Assembly (NCBI GenBank): GCA_003175915.1
Contig: PSRH01000284.1
Location: 1-17,028 of the forward strand
Reading direction: 5' to 3'
Source: Candidatus Melainabacteria bacterium
GTDB taxonomy: Bacteria > Cyanobacteriota > Vampirovibrionia > Obscuribacterales > Obscuribacteraceae
Length of the DNA: 17,028 bases
Shown: piece by piece, positions 1 to 7,398 of the stretch
Numbering within the stretch: the stretch's first letter is position 1
Layout: each line of letters opens with the position of its first letter
Position numbers and translations under genes: made by a program
The notes under the pieces: model-generated
What the model saw: only the letters and a program-made list of their open reading frames with translations
Database searches by the model: none
Told to the model about the DNA's origin: nothing

Positions 1-744
1 CAAGAACAAATAGCAGTTATCACCTTGAACCGACCGGCCGTTCTCAACGCCATCAATAACGAATTAATGGTGGAGCTGGTCAGCGCTCTGGAAAGCGCTG
101 ATGCGGACCAAGACGTCCGCGTGATCATCTTGACCGGCGGACAAAAAGTTTTTGCCGCCGGAGCCGACATCAAAGAAATGTCTGATGAATCGACTGTTTC
201 GGTTCTCTTGAAGGACCGCTTCGCTACCTGGGACAAAGTGCGCCGCACTAAAAAGCCGATCATCGCTGCTGTCAGCGGTTACGCATTGGGCGGTGGCATG
301 GAGCTGGTCATGACTTGTGACATGATCGTCGCATCGGAAACAGCTCAGTTTGGTCAACCCGAAATCAACATAGGAGTAATGCCTGGCGCTGGCGGCACCC
401 AGCGCCTGACCCGACTAGTGGGAAAATACAAAGCGATGGAGATGATTTTAACCGGGGCGCGCATCACCGCCGCCGAGGCCAAAGCAATTGGATTAGTGAA
501 TAAGGTAGTGCCGGCGGAACTTTGCATGGATGAGGCCAAAGCACTGGCTCGCGAAATCGCCCAAAAGTCACCACTGGCAGTGCGCCTCGCTAAGGAGTCC
601 ATATTGAAAGGCTTTGAACTACCGTTGAACGAAGCGCTGGAATTTGAACGCAAGAATTTTTACATTCTGTTTTCTTCCGAAGATCAAAAAGAAGGAATGA
701 AGGCATTTCTTGAGAAAAGGTCCGCGGTATTTAGTGGGCGCTGA
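1..744 (+). CDS. Enoyl-CoA hydratase (crotonase family), 5' partial
   Basis: The reading frame is open from base 1, and its first residues (QEQIAVITLNRP) are the usual crotonase N-terminus, so only a handful of codons are missing. The TTG at 25 is internal, not the start. Crotonases hydrate trans-2-enoyl-CoA to 3-hydroxyacyl-CoA in the cytoplasm. The oxyanion-hole stretch FAAGADIKEM and the core GYALGGGMEL are present. Both hydratase glutamates can be seen: one in GGGMEL (codon 301-303) and one in GQPEINIG (codon 361-363). The PGAGGTQRL loop follows. This set matches a true hydratase of the Crt/ECHS1/PaaF type. The next gene, 32 bases downstream, is PaaG-like, so a PaaF role (2,3-dehydroadipyl-CoA hydratase) is plausible. 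A short-chain beta-oxidation hydratase is equally possible, and substrate specificity cannot be read from the sequence. Confidence 0.93.
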   Translation, partial: QEQIAVITLNRPAVLNAINNELMVELVSALESADADQDVRVIILTGGQKVFAAGADIKEMSDESTVSVLLKDRFATWDKVRRTKKPIIAAVSGYALGGGMELVMTCDMIVASETAQFGQPEINIGVMPGAGGTQRLTRLVGKYKAMEMILTGARITAAEAKAIGLVNKVVPAELCMDEAKALAREIAQKSPLAVRLAKESILKGFELPLNEALEFERKNFYILFSSEDQKEGMKAFLEKRSAVFSGR

Positions 745-761
745 GGAATTATCTTTGCTTT

Positions 762-769
762 AAAGGGGG
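762..769 (+). promoter_or_regulatory. Shine-Dalgarno of the paaG-like gene
   Basis: The purine run AAAGGGGG lies 7 bases before the ATG at 777. It supports that start and translation from a shared transcript with the upstream hydratase. Confidence 0.7.
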
Positions 770-776
770 CTTAGCA

Positions 777-1571
777 ATGACCGAAGAGAATATATTATTG
801 CTTGAGAAAAAGAAAAGCGTGGCGATAATAACGCTGAATCGACCAGACAAGCTCAACGCTTTTAACGACGAGTTGACCTTCAAGCTCAAGGACGCCTTGA
901 AGGAAGCCGAACGCGATCATGCTATCAAGGCAGTGGTGCTCACCGGTGCCGGTCGCGGCTTCTGCTCTGGACAAGATCTGCAGGCCAGAGGGCTGCACGA
1001 CAAAGGGCAAAGACCTTCGTTAGGTATTTCGATTCGCCACCGGTACAATCCCATCATTCTGAAAATACGGAGTATGGAAAAGCCGATCATCGCTGCCGTA
1101 AATGGCGTAGCAGCAGGAGCTGGAGCCAGCCTTGCCCTTGTTTGCGATCTGCGTATAGTTAGTGACAATGCCTATTTCGTGCAATCTTTCACCAAGGTCG
1201 GCTTGATTCCAGATTCAGGTTCAACTTTCTTCTTGCCGAGATTGATCGGGATCACGAGAGCCTTTGAGTTGATGCTAACTGCCGACAAAATGGACGCTCA
1301 GGAAGCACTCAAGCTCGGATTGGTCAACAAAGTCGTAAAGCAGGACAAACTGATGGAGGAAACGCTCGCTTTCGCCGAACGCATAGCCGGCGGCCCCAGC
1401 CTCGCTTACGGCTTGACGAAAAGAGCAGTCAATCGCGCCATGTTTCCCGATATCGAAGAGCTTCTGGAATATGAAGCCAGCCTGCAGGAAATTGCCGGCC
1501 GCAGCGACGACTTCGAAGAAGGAGTAAAGGCCTTCATCGAAAAGCGCGACCCGGCCTACAAAGGACGCTAA
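777..1571 (+). CDS. paaG: PaaG-type enoyl-CoA hydratase/isomerase (1,2-epoxyphenylacetyl-CoA isomerase-like)
   Basis: A 264-residue crotonase of normal length. The ATG is preceded by a strong Shine-Dalgarno (AAAGGGGG at 762-769). The sequence resembles Escherichia coli PaaG along its length: GAGRGFCSGQDL (58-68), VNGVAAGAGASLAL (108-121), GLIPDSGST (142-150) and the C-terminal EGVKAFIEKR. The two hydratase glutamates are replaced (Ser118 and Phe138 at those positions by eye). Asp146 occupies the place of the PaaG/dienoyl-isomerase catalytic aspartate. It is therefore predicted to isomerise a double bond or the ring-epoxide rather than hydrate. In phenylacetate degradation PaaG converts the ring 1,2-epoxide to an oxepin-CoA. 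No other paa genes (paaABCDE, paaZ, paaK) are visible here, so it could instead serve as a general delta3-delta2-enoyl-CoA isomerase. It is probably cotranscribed with the upstream hydratase. Confidence 0.85.
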   Translation: MTEENILLLEKKKSVAIITLNRPDKLNAFNDELTFKLKDALKEAERDHAIKAVVLTGAGRGFCSGQDLQARGLHDKGQRPSLGISIRHRYNPIILKIRSMEKPIIAAVNGVAAGAGASLALVCDLRIVSDNAYFVQSFTKVGLIPDSGSTFFLPRLIGITRAFELMLTADKMDAQEALKLGLVNKVVKQDKLMEETLAFAERIAGGPSLAYGLTKRAVNRAMFPDIEELLEYEASLQEIAGRSDDFEEGVKAFIEKRDPAYKGR

Positions 1572-1750
1572 CTAACAAGCATACGTCGTTCTAGAAAAAC
1601 TTTGCTGCATAAAGGCTGTCCACTTGAGACATTCCCTAAGGTCATGAAAGCCTAGAAAAGTGCGGTAGAATTCCTGATGGCTCGGCGGATTGACTACTTC
1701 CTGGAGGTATTTGCTGCTCAAAGATCGAATCTTGGTTTAGTTGGGACGGA

Positions 1751-1783
1751 AAGAAATCAGAAAGTCTCACACAATGATTTCTT
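1751..1783. repeat. Perfect 9-bp inverted repeat upstream of the SpeE-like membrane gene
   Basis: AAGAAATCA at 1751-1759 is the exact reverse complement of TGATTTCTT at 1775-1783, with a 15-base spacer. It ends 10 bases before the Shine-Dalgarno at 1794 in the 234-base gap between two plus-strand genes. It could be a repressor operator or a 5'-UTR hairpin. The A/T-rich arms would make a weak RNA stem, which favours the operator reading slightly. No protein partner can be named. Confidence 0.5.
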
Positions 1784-1793
1784 CGCTTAAGAC

Positions 1794-1800
1794 AAAGGAG
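1794..1800 (+). promoter_or_regulatory. Shine-Dalgarno that decides a TTG start
   Basis: AAAGGAG lies 5 bases upstream of TTG at 1806. There is no ATG nearby in this frame, so this strong ribosome-binding site is the main reason to accept the TTG as the initiation codon. Confidence 0.75.
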
Positions 1801-1805
1801 TCGGC

Positions 1806-3908
1806 TTGTCAAGCATACCTAGTTCGATAAAGCAAAACCATGCTCTCCGGTTATTTCTAGTCAGCCTGCTAATCCTCTTTGCTGAGGTAATGTGCATTCG
1901 TTGGATAGGGGCTGAAATACCCCTTCTTCGCGTGTTTCCCAACCTGACGTTGATGACCACTTTTATCGGCGTTTCCATCGGGCTTGCCACCTGCCGTAAG
2001 CCTCTGGTGCCGGCATCTACGATAACCATAGCAGTCGTCGGGATAACCTTAATGTTGGCGTTCGCCACACCGCTAAATGTCGGACATCTCAATTTGATCG
2101 ACAATCTCTTCGCTTGCGTACTCATCCTGGCCTTTCTCGTCTTCAATTTGACGGTTGTATTCATGAGTTTGGGTCGCGTCATGGGGCAAGAGTTTGCTAC
2201 CATGCCTGCCCTCAAGGCTTACTCATTCAACCTGTTGGGCAGTCTTGCCGGTGTCGTCTGCTTTGCTGTTTGTTCCTGGCTCTGGTTGCCGCCAGCCGTC
2301 TGGTTAGCTTTAACCGCTCTACTTGCCTTTCTGCTTTCAGACAGAAAGCTTGTTCTGGCTATTGGGGCAGCGCTGATTACCCTTATCGCCTTTGTTTACC
2401 GGGAATCGACTTGGTCTCCTTATGGCAATATCCGCATCGTCGCCAATCATGAAGACGATAACACCCCCCTTGGGACGGGCAACTACATACTCTTATCCAA
2501 CGGCGATTTCTACCATGAAGCAGTGCGCATTCTCCCGGCTCGATCATTGAGTGAAATAAAGACTCTGTACAAAAACTGCCCCATGCTGGAAGGCGCCGTG
2601 CGCACATGGTTAGAGATACCATTTCTGGTGGCAAGCGGGTGGGACAGAGTGCTTGTCCTGGGTGCCGGTTCGGGTGACGACGTACAGGCAGCCATTGTCC
2701 ATGATGCCAAACACATTGACGCGGTGGACATCGACCCGTTCATAGCCAGTTGCGGCTTTAAGCGCCACCCTGAAAGACCCTACCTGAATGACAAAGTCAA
2801 GGTTTTTGTCGAAGACGCTCGCACTTATCTGCGGTACAACAAGGATAAATATGACCTGATTCAGTTCGGCTATCTCGATCCAGGCCAGGCTCTGAGAGTC
2901 ACTTCCTTCCTTCGCATCGACAACTACGTATACACAAAAGAGTCGATTCAGGCTACTCTCAATCACCTCAATGATCACGGCATAATTTCCATGAGCTTAT
3001 CCACCGGCGGCAGCTCTCCTGTGACGAGGCGACTCTACAAAACAATTACAGAAGCCTGGGGCAAACCTCCTCTGACAATAATCCGAGAACACACTCGTCC
3101 CTGTGATGGCGATTGGAGTTTCTTCTTTTTTGGTCCGGGACTGAAGCCAATAAACCAGGCGTCTCTCGACGAAGCAGGGCTGCGTCTCTATCCTCGACAA
3201 AATGAGTATTTCGACACTCGCACCGCCACGGATGACTGGCCATTTCTCTATTTGGATTTTACGATTGCGGCCGCATACATTTATTTGCTCACCCTTGTGG
3301 CTGCTATGGGTTTACCACTGCAGCTATTGGCGAAGGGCTTGTCGGGAAAACTGGTTCCATCGGAAGTGCTGCCCATGCTTTTCCTGGGTCTGGCGTTCAT
3401 GCTCATGGAGACAAAGTCAATTACTGCCCTATCACTCTTGTACGGTTCCACCTGGATAGTCAATTCAGTCGTCATCGGTGTCATTCTCCTTCTGGCGTTT
3501 TTAGCTAACATGCTTGCCGATCGGTTGCGATTGACGAGGCTGGCGCCCTGGTATGTTTGTCTCACCCTCTCGCTTCTCCTCGATTACTTTTTCCGTATTC
3601 CTGCATATTCTGAACAACATCCGCTCTGGTTGTCGTTCTTGTCTGCCGTCATTTGCTGTCTGCCCGTGTTTTTCAGCGGTATCATTTTTTCCACACTGTT
3701 CAAACGATCGAGCAATTCAGTGATGTCACTGGCCGCAAACATCACTGGAGCTGCCTTTGGAGGTATCCTGGAAAACTTGTGCATATTCACCGGCGTCAAA
3801 AGCTTGTCGTTGTTGGCCCTGGCTCTCTACCTGCTCTCGGGTCTGCCCTTGCTGTTTGCTGCCAAAAAGCCGGCAATCGAGAACTTGCAGACAGAGCCTT
3901 CTAATTGA
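1806..3908 (+). CDS. Multi-spanning membrane protein with central spermidine-synthase-like (SAM-fold) domain
   Basis: A 700-residue protein with three parts. About six hydrophobic segments lie in residues 14-197 and a soluble Rossmann-like domain in about 205-480. About six more hydrophobic segments lie in 484-685. The soluble part has polyamine-synthase/methyltransferase motifs: VLVLGAGSGDD (282-292), an acidic end of strand 2 (AVDIDP, 306-311), VEDART (335-340), and NYVYTKES (373-380), which corresponds to the LYTKEFY region of SpeE. In canonical SpeE the strand-4 motif is YDVIIxDxxDP, with a catalytic Asp. Here it reads YDLIQFGYLDP, with Gly355 at that place, so aminopropyl transfer as in SpeE is doubtful. 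The C-terminal FMLMETKSIT...STWIVNSVVIG pattern recurs in uncharacterised 'fused spermidine synthase-like' membrane proteins. It starts at TTG with a strong ribosome-binding site and stands alone, converging on the minus-strand TPR gene. True substrate unknown. Confidence 0.85.
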   Translation: MSSIPSSIKQNHALRLFLVSLLILFAEVMCIRWIGAEIPLLRVFPNLTLMTTFIGVSIGLATCRKPLVPASTITIAVVGITLMLAFATPLNVGHLNLIDNLFACVLILAFLVFNLTVVFMSLGRVMGQEFATMPALKAYSFNLLGSLAGVVCFAVCSWLWLPPAVWLALTALLAFLLSDRKLVLAIGAALITLIAFVYRESTWSPYGNIRIVANHEDDNTPLGTGNYILLSNGDFYHEAVRILPARSLSEIKTLYKNCPMLEGAVRTWLEIPFLVASGWDRVLVLGAGSGDDVQAAIVHDAKHIDAVDIDPFIASCGFKRHPERPYLNDKVKVFVEDARTYLRYNKDKYDLIQFGYLDPGQALRVTSFLRIDNYVYTKESIQATLNHLNDHGIISMSLSTGGSSPVTRRLYKTITEAWGKPPLTIIREHTRPCDGDWSFFFFGPGLKPINQASLDEAGLRLYPRQNEYFDTRTATDDWPFLYLDFTIAAAYIYLLTLVAAMGLPLQLLAKGLSGKLVPSEVLPMLFLGLAFMLMETKSITALSLLYGSTWIVNSVVIGVILLLAFLANMLADRLRLTRLAPWYVCLTLSLLLDYFFRIPAYSEQHPLWLSFLSAVICCLPVFFSGIIFSTLFKRSSNSVMSLAANITGAAFGGILENLCIFTGVKSLSLLALALYLLSGLPLLFAAKKPAIENLQTEPSN

Positions 3909-3952
3909 GCGTGTGCAGTTTCAATTCTCAATGAGCTGCGGCCGGAAACTTT

Positions 3953-5014
3953 TTAAAAACCGGACTCTTTATTGGCCGTCGGCGCCGTCAAGCTTTCTTT
4001 TTCTTTCGATTCTTGTTTATCTTGTTCTTCCAACTGCTGACGCATATAAGGCGAGGGCTTGGGCGCTTGCGGCTCGATCTCAGCCGGTGTTATTTTCTGC
4101 TCCAGAGCTGTAACTCGATTATTGATTCGGGCAATTGCTGCTTTATCGTCGGAGAAGCGGAGAAATTCGCGATATTCCTTGAGCGCCGAGGAGAAATGTT
4201 CCTCGAGATCAAAGATCATCGCCAGTTGTAGATGGGCAGCAGCATTGCCTTGATTGTAATTGAGACACTCATGCCAGTAGTCGATTGCTCCTTGATGATC
4301 TCCTTTGGCTAAAAGACACAAGCCCATATCAAGCAAAACCTTTTCGCGGTCCAGTCCTTTCAGCTCGACATTGGTCGTCAGCATGTCGTTAAATTGCTTA
4401 AGAGCTGGTGCCCAAGCCTTTTGCTTCATGTAATTTTCGGCCAGATTCATCCAGGCTTCCGTATAGCGCCAGGGTGCGTCCCCAAGAGCCATTTGAAATT
4501 GCAGCTCAGCGCCTTCATAGTCGCCTCGCTTGCCATTGATCATGCCCAGCACATTACGCGCCCTGGCACCCTTGCCGTGGAACTGCGTGAGGGCCGTTAA
4601 GGCTTCTTGTTCGGACTCATTCAAGCGATCATTGCGCAAATAGATCTCGGCTAAATGCAAGTGCGTTTCCGGTACTTCACCAATTGCCTGTTGACAATTT
4701 TTTTTGAAGGCCTCGATCGCTTTGGGGTCTTGTTTTCTTTCCTTGTAGCAGACGCCAAGCCAGTAATATGCGTTCGGATTGTAGTAATTGCGCGAAAAAT
4801 AGATTGCTTGCAAAAATGCGTCGATTGCACCCTCTAAGTCGCCCGCTTTGTATTTACTCGTGGCAATTTCATAGTTTTCTTCAGAGGGAGAGACCGTATT
4901 CTTGCCTTTGCTTTCCACTTTCGCTTGAGCACTTGGCAGGTCTTTCACAAAGGCCAAACCAACAACAATCGCAACGAAGATGGTTGCGCTAAAACAGAAC
5001 GGCAGTCTCAACAT
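3953..5014 (-). CDS. Exported TPR-repeat protein
   Basis: A 353-residue protein with a signal peptide: a short basic start (MLR), a hydrophobic core to about residue 23, and a likely signal peptidase I site after SAQA (28-31). From about residue 47 to 310 there are tandem tetratricopeptide repeats. Examples are YKAGDLEGAIDAFLQAI, GDYEGAELQFQMALGDAPW, KGDHQGAIDYWHECL and EHFSSALKEYREFL. The tail (about 311-353) is polar, rich in Glu, Lys and Gln, and probably disordered. TPR arrays hold protein partners, so it is predicted to be a periplasmic or surface scaffold; no enzymatic domain is visible. Its ATG lies 7 bases after the stop of the small membrane-protein gene and it ends the four-gene minus-strand run. 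The ribosome-binding site is weak, so translational coupling is likely. It converges on the SpeE-like gene with a 44-base gap. Confidence 0.88.
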   Translation of the reverse strand: MLRLPFCFSATIFVAIVVGLAFVKDLPSAQAKVESKGKNTVSPSEENYEIATSKYKAGDLEGAIDAFLQAIYFSRNYYNPNAYYWLGVCYKERKQDPKAIEAFKKNCQQAIGEVPETHLHLAEIYLRNDRLNESEQEALTALTQFHGKGARARNVLGMINGKRGDYEGAELQFQMALGDAPWRYTEAWMNLAENYMKQKAWAPALKQFNDMLTTNVELKGLDREKVLLDMGLCLLAKGDHQGAIDYWHECLNYNQGNAAAHLQLAMIFDLEEHFSSALKEYREFLRFSDDKAAIARINNRVTALEQKITPAEIEPQAPKPSPYMRQQLEEQDKQESKEKESLTAPTANKESGF

Positions 5015-5021
5015 TTAAAAA

Positions 5022-5282
5022 CTACGGCTCGAGGGTACTGGAGCCGGACTTGATTTCGATGTGAATCAAGCCGGAAAGATACAAAAGGCACCCTGCCGCG
5101 ATATACAAAAGGGTTGCTTGCCAGGCACTGATTAAAGGTACGGAGAATAGCTGAGTGGCAAGAGAATTCCATGTCCACTGAATGCATGCCACAGGAATTA
5201 GAACAAAGGCACCCAGAACTCCCATAAGCAATGTGGAGAGTAAAACGGCAGCTCCGAAAGTATTAACGCGAAAACTACGCAT
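5022..5282 (-). CDS. Small two-helix membrane protein
   Basis: An 86-residue protein starting at MRSFRVNTFG. The reading frame extends further upstream to 5339 inside ligA. The ATG at 5282 is preferred because TAAGGAG sits 9 bases upstream, and in that element the ligA stop codon overlaps the ribosome-binding site. Two hydrophobic helices are evident, about residues 8-33 (AAVLLSTLLMGVLGAFVLIPVA is its core) and about 52-70 (WQATLLYIAAGCLLYLSGLI). A short polar tail (HIEIKSGSSTLEP) follows. No catalytic motif is present and I do not recognise a named family. Small proteins of this plan (LIPVA..QWTWN, then WQA.LLY....LLYLSG.I.IE) occur in cyanobacteria-related genomes as I recall, but this is unverified. 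It sits 13 bases after ligA and 7 before the TPR gene, so it is cotranscribed with them. Confidence 0.75.
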   Translation of the reverse strand: MRSFRVNTFGAAVLLSTLLMGVLGAFVLIPVACIQWTWNSLATQLFSVPLISAWQATLLYIAAGCLLYLSGLIHIEIKSGSSTLEP

Positions 5283-5291
5283 CCAGTCTGT

Positions 5292-5297
5292 CTCCTT
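5292..5297 (-). promoter_or_regulatory. Shine-Dalgarno overlapping the ligA stop
   Basis: On the minus strand AAGGAG overlaps the TAA stop of ligA and lies 9 bases before the ATG at 5282. This selects the 86-residue start over the longer frame and suggests translational coupling to ligA. Confidence 0.7.
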
Positions 5298-7380
5298 AAT
5301 CAGCAATTCCGAGCATTGACCGAAACCCCGACTCGTCAATTACGGTTATACCCAATTCTTGAGCTTTGGCCAATTTTGAACCAGGATTATCCCCCACAAC
5401 CAGATAGTTTGTCTTTTTCGTAACCGAAGAGGTGGCTCTACCTCCTCTTCGCTTTATGGCCTTTTCCGCGCTGGTTCTGTCCATAGTGTTGAGAGTACCA
5501 GATAACACGAAGGTCTTGCCGGCCAACTCTTGTGATACCGGCTGGACACCCTCCTCGCCTCCCTCACCGGTAACGCCGAGAGCCTCTAACTCCTTAATGA
5601 GCGACTGGTTCGGGGCCTCGGCAAAATATTCGGCCACGGCCTGGGCGATCGTCGGACCGACTCCTTCGACGGAAGCAATTTCCTCTTTTGAGGCTTTGGC
5701 GAGACTGGCAATCGAGTCGAATCGCCCCGCCAATAACTCGGCTACCCCCTGACCGACGTGCCTTATACCAAGGGCAAAGAAAAGATTAGCTAAGGGGCGT
5801 TTTTTTGAGGCATGCAAGGCAGCCAGAACGTTTTCAGCCGATTTTTCGCCCATACGCTCAAGAGTGAGCAGTTGCTCTTTTGTTAAACGATAGAGGTCAC
5901 TGGCATTTTTAATCAGACCGGCGTTGATTAATTGTTCAATCAGCGACTCACCGACGCCGTCAACATCCATGGCGCTACGGCTCACCCAATGTTCGATGCG
6001 CCTTCTCACCTGGGAGGGACAGGCGGCCGTGTTCGGGCAGCGAAATGCCACTTCATTTCCGCTTCGCTCCAGATGAGCCCCACAAACAGGACACTTTGTC
6101 GGATAGTGCAGAACCTCGCTTTGAGCAGGGCGCCTCTTCAAATTAACGCTGACCACTTCCGGAATGATCTCGCCCGCTTTGCGCACTACCACGGCATCCC
6201 CGATGCGCACATCTAGCCGTTTAATCTGATCGGCATTGTGCAGGCTGGCCCGCTTAACCGTTGTCCCTGCCAGCTTCACTGGTTTGAGCCAGGCAATCGG
6301 CGTGACCGCCCCGGTGCGCCCGACTTCGAAACGCACGTCTTCGATAAGCGTTTCCGCTTCTTCAGGCGGATACTTGAAGGCAACCGCCCAGCGAGGGCTG
6401 TGAGCGGTGGCTCCTAGCGCCTGCCAGAGCAGGCGATTGTCAGCCTTAATGACCACTCCGTCTGTCTGGTAAGGAAGTTCGTGTCTTTTTTGCTCCCACT
6501 CGCTGCAATAGTCCTTCACCTCTTGCATATTCTTAGCAAATCGACCATGAACCTCGACCGGAAAACCAAATTTCTTGAGGAAATTGAGGCTCTCAAAATG
6601 GCTCAGCGGTTCTTTGATTGTTTTGTCGGTGACATAAAGACCATAGGCAAAAAAGGCCAGGTTGCGCTTGGCGGTTTGCCGAGGATCCTTTTGTCTTAAG
6701 GCGCCACTGGCAGCGTTGCGAGGATTGGCAAAGGGAGGCTCATCCTCGGCGATGAGCGCCTTATTCAAGGCTTCGAAACTAGCTTTGGGCATGTAAATTT
6801 CGCCCCGCACTTCCAGCATCTCAGGTAATGGCTTTTCCGCTGGCCCGGGCGGATTCAGACGGTAAGGCAAGTTGACGACTGTTTTCAGATTGAGGGTGAC
6901 GTCTTCACCCACTTCACCATTACCGCGGGTCGCTCCTTGCTCAAACAAGCCGTTGCGATACGTCAAAGCAATTGACAACCCGTCGATTTTCAGTTCGCAG
7001 ACATAATTTAATGGACCAACCTCCATATCCTGGTTTTTTAAGGCCCGAACCAGTCTTTCCTCCCATTTATCCAGCTCTTCAAGCGACATGGCATTGGCAA
7101 GACTGAGCAGGGGGACACGGTGACGCACCTGGCCAAATTCAGTGCTGGGTGGTACTCCGACTTTCTGAGTAGGACTGTCCGGATTGCGCAATCGGGGATA
7201 GCGACCTTCCAGATCCTCCAGTTCGCGAAAGAGACGGTCGAACTCCTCATCAGTAATTTCCGGTTGGCTTAGAATGTAATAGCGAAAGCGATGGTGCTCT
7301 ATCTGGCGAGACAGCCAGTTGATTCTCTCTTGAACGCGAGCTGTTTCTTCCCAGTCACTTAGCTTTTCTAGCTGACTCAT
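5296..7380 (-). CDS. ligA: NAD-dependent DNA ligase LigA
   Basis: A full-length 694-residue bacterial DNA ligase, which seals nicks in duplex DNA using NAD+ during replication and repair. The domains run in the normal order. The N-terminal Ia domain has paired tyrosines (HHRFRYYILSQP, 29-40) and DEEFD. The adenylation domain has the catalytic lysine Lys131 in CELKIDG, and TRGNGEVGEDVT (151-162) follows. The OB-fold spans about 340-420. A four-cysteine zinc finger uses Cys430, Cys433, Cys448 and Cys454. Helix-hairpin-helix repeats lie at about 475-590, with VGESL, LERMGEKSA and VEGVGPTIA. The C-terminal BRCT domain (619-694) starts GKTFVLSGTL. All expected catalytic features are intact. The ATG is preceded by GGAAAGG, 7 bases upstream. 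It lies 18 bases after the thiolase gene, so expression probably depends at least partly on that transcript. Confidence 0.98.
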   Translation of the reverse strand: MSQLEKLSDWEETARVQERINWLSRQIEHHRFRYYILSQPEITDEEFDRLFRELEDLEGRYPRLRNPDSPTQKVGVPPSTEFGQVRHRVPLLSLANAMSLEELDKWEERLVRALKNQDMEVGPLNYVCELKIDGLSIALTYRNGLFEQGATRGNGEVGEDVTLNLKTVVNLPYRLNPPGPAEKPLPEMLEVRGEIYMPKASFEALNKALIAEDEPPFANPRNAASGALRQKDPRQTAKRNLAFFAYGLYVTDKTIKEPLSHFESLNFLKKFGFPVEVHGRFAKNMQEVKDYCSEWEQKRHELPYQTDGVVIKADNRLLWQALGATAHSPRWAVAFKYPPEEAETLIEDVRFEVGRTGAVTPIAWLKPVKLAGTTVKRASLHNADQIKRLDVRIGDAVVVRKAGEIIPEVVSVNLKRRPAQSEVLHYPTKCPVCGAHLERSGNEVAFRCPNTAACPSQVRRRIEHWVSRSAMDVDGVGESLIEQLINAGLIKNASDLYRLTKEQLLTLERMGEKSAENVLAALHASKKRPLANLFFALGIRHVGQGVAELLAGRFDSIASLAKASKEEIASVEGVGPTIAQAVAEYFAEAPNQSLIKELEALGVTGEGGEEGVQPVSQELAGKTFVLSGTLNTMDRTSAEKAIKRRGGRATSSVTKKTNYLVVGDNPGSKLAKAQELGITVIDESGFRSMLGIAD

Positions 7381-7387
7381 CCCCTGA

Positions 7388-7394
7388 CCTTTCC
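7388..7394 (-). promoter_or_regulatory. Shine-Dalgarno of ligA
   Basis: GGAAAGG on the minus strand lies 7 bases before the ligA ATG at 7380, in the 18-base gap after the thiolase stop. It supports the start and an operon arrangement. Confidence 0.6.
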
Positions 7395-7398
7395 ACCG

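Noticed and set aside
1690..1720. TTGACT as a -35 box for the SpeE-like membrane gene
   Set aside because: No acceptable -10 hexamer lies 16-19 bases downstream.
3936..3965. Intrinsic terminator between the convergent SpeE-like and TPR genes
   Set aside because: CCGG blocks flank TTTTTAAAAA, but the arms do not pair into a continuous GC-rich stem followed by a U-run, so I do not call it.
5283..5339. Upstream extension of the small membrane protein to 105 residues
   Set aside because: The extension overlaps the ligA 3' end, whereas the ATG at 5282 has a well-spaced AAGGAG.
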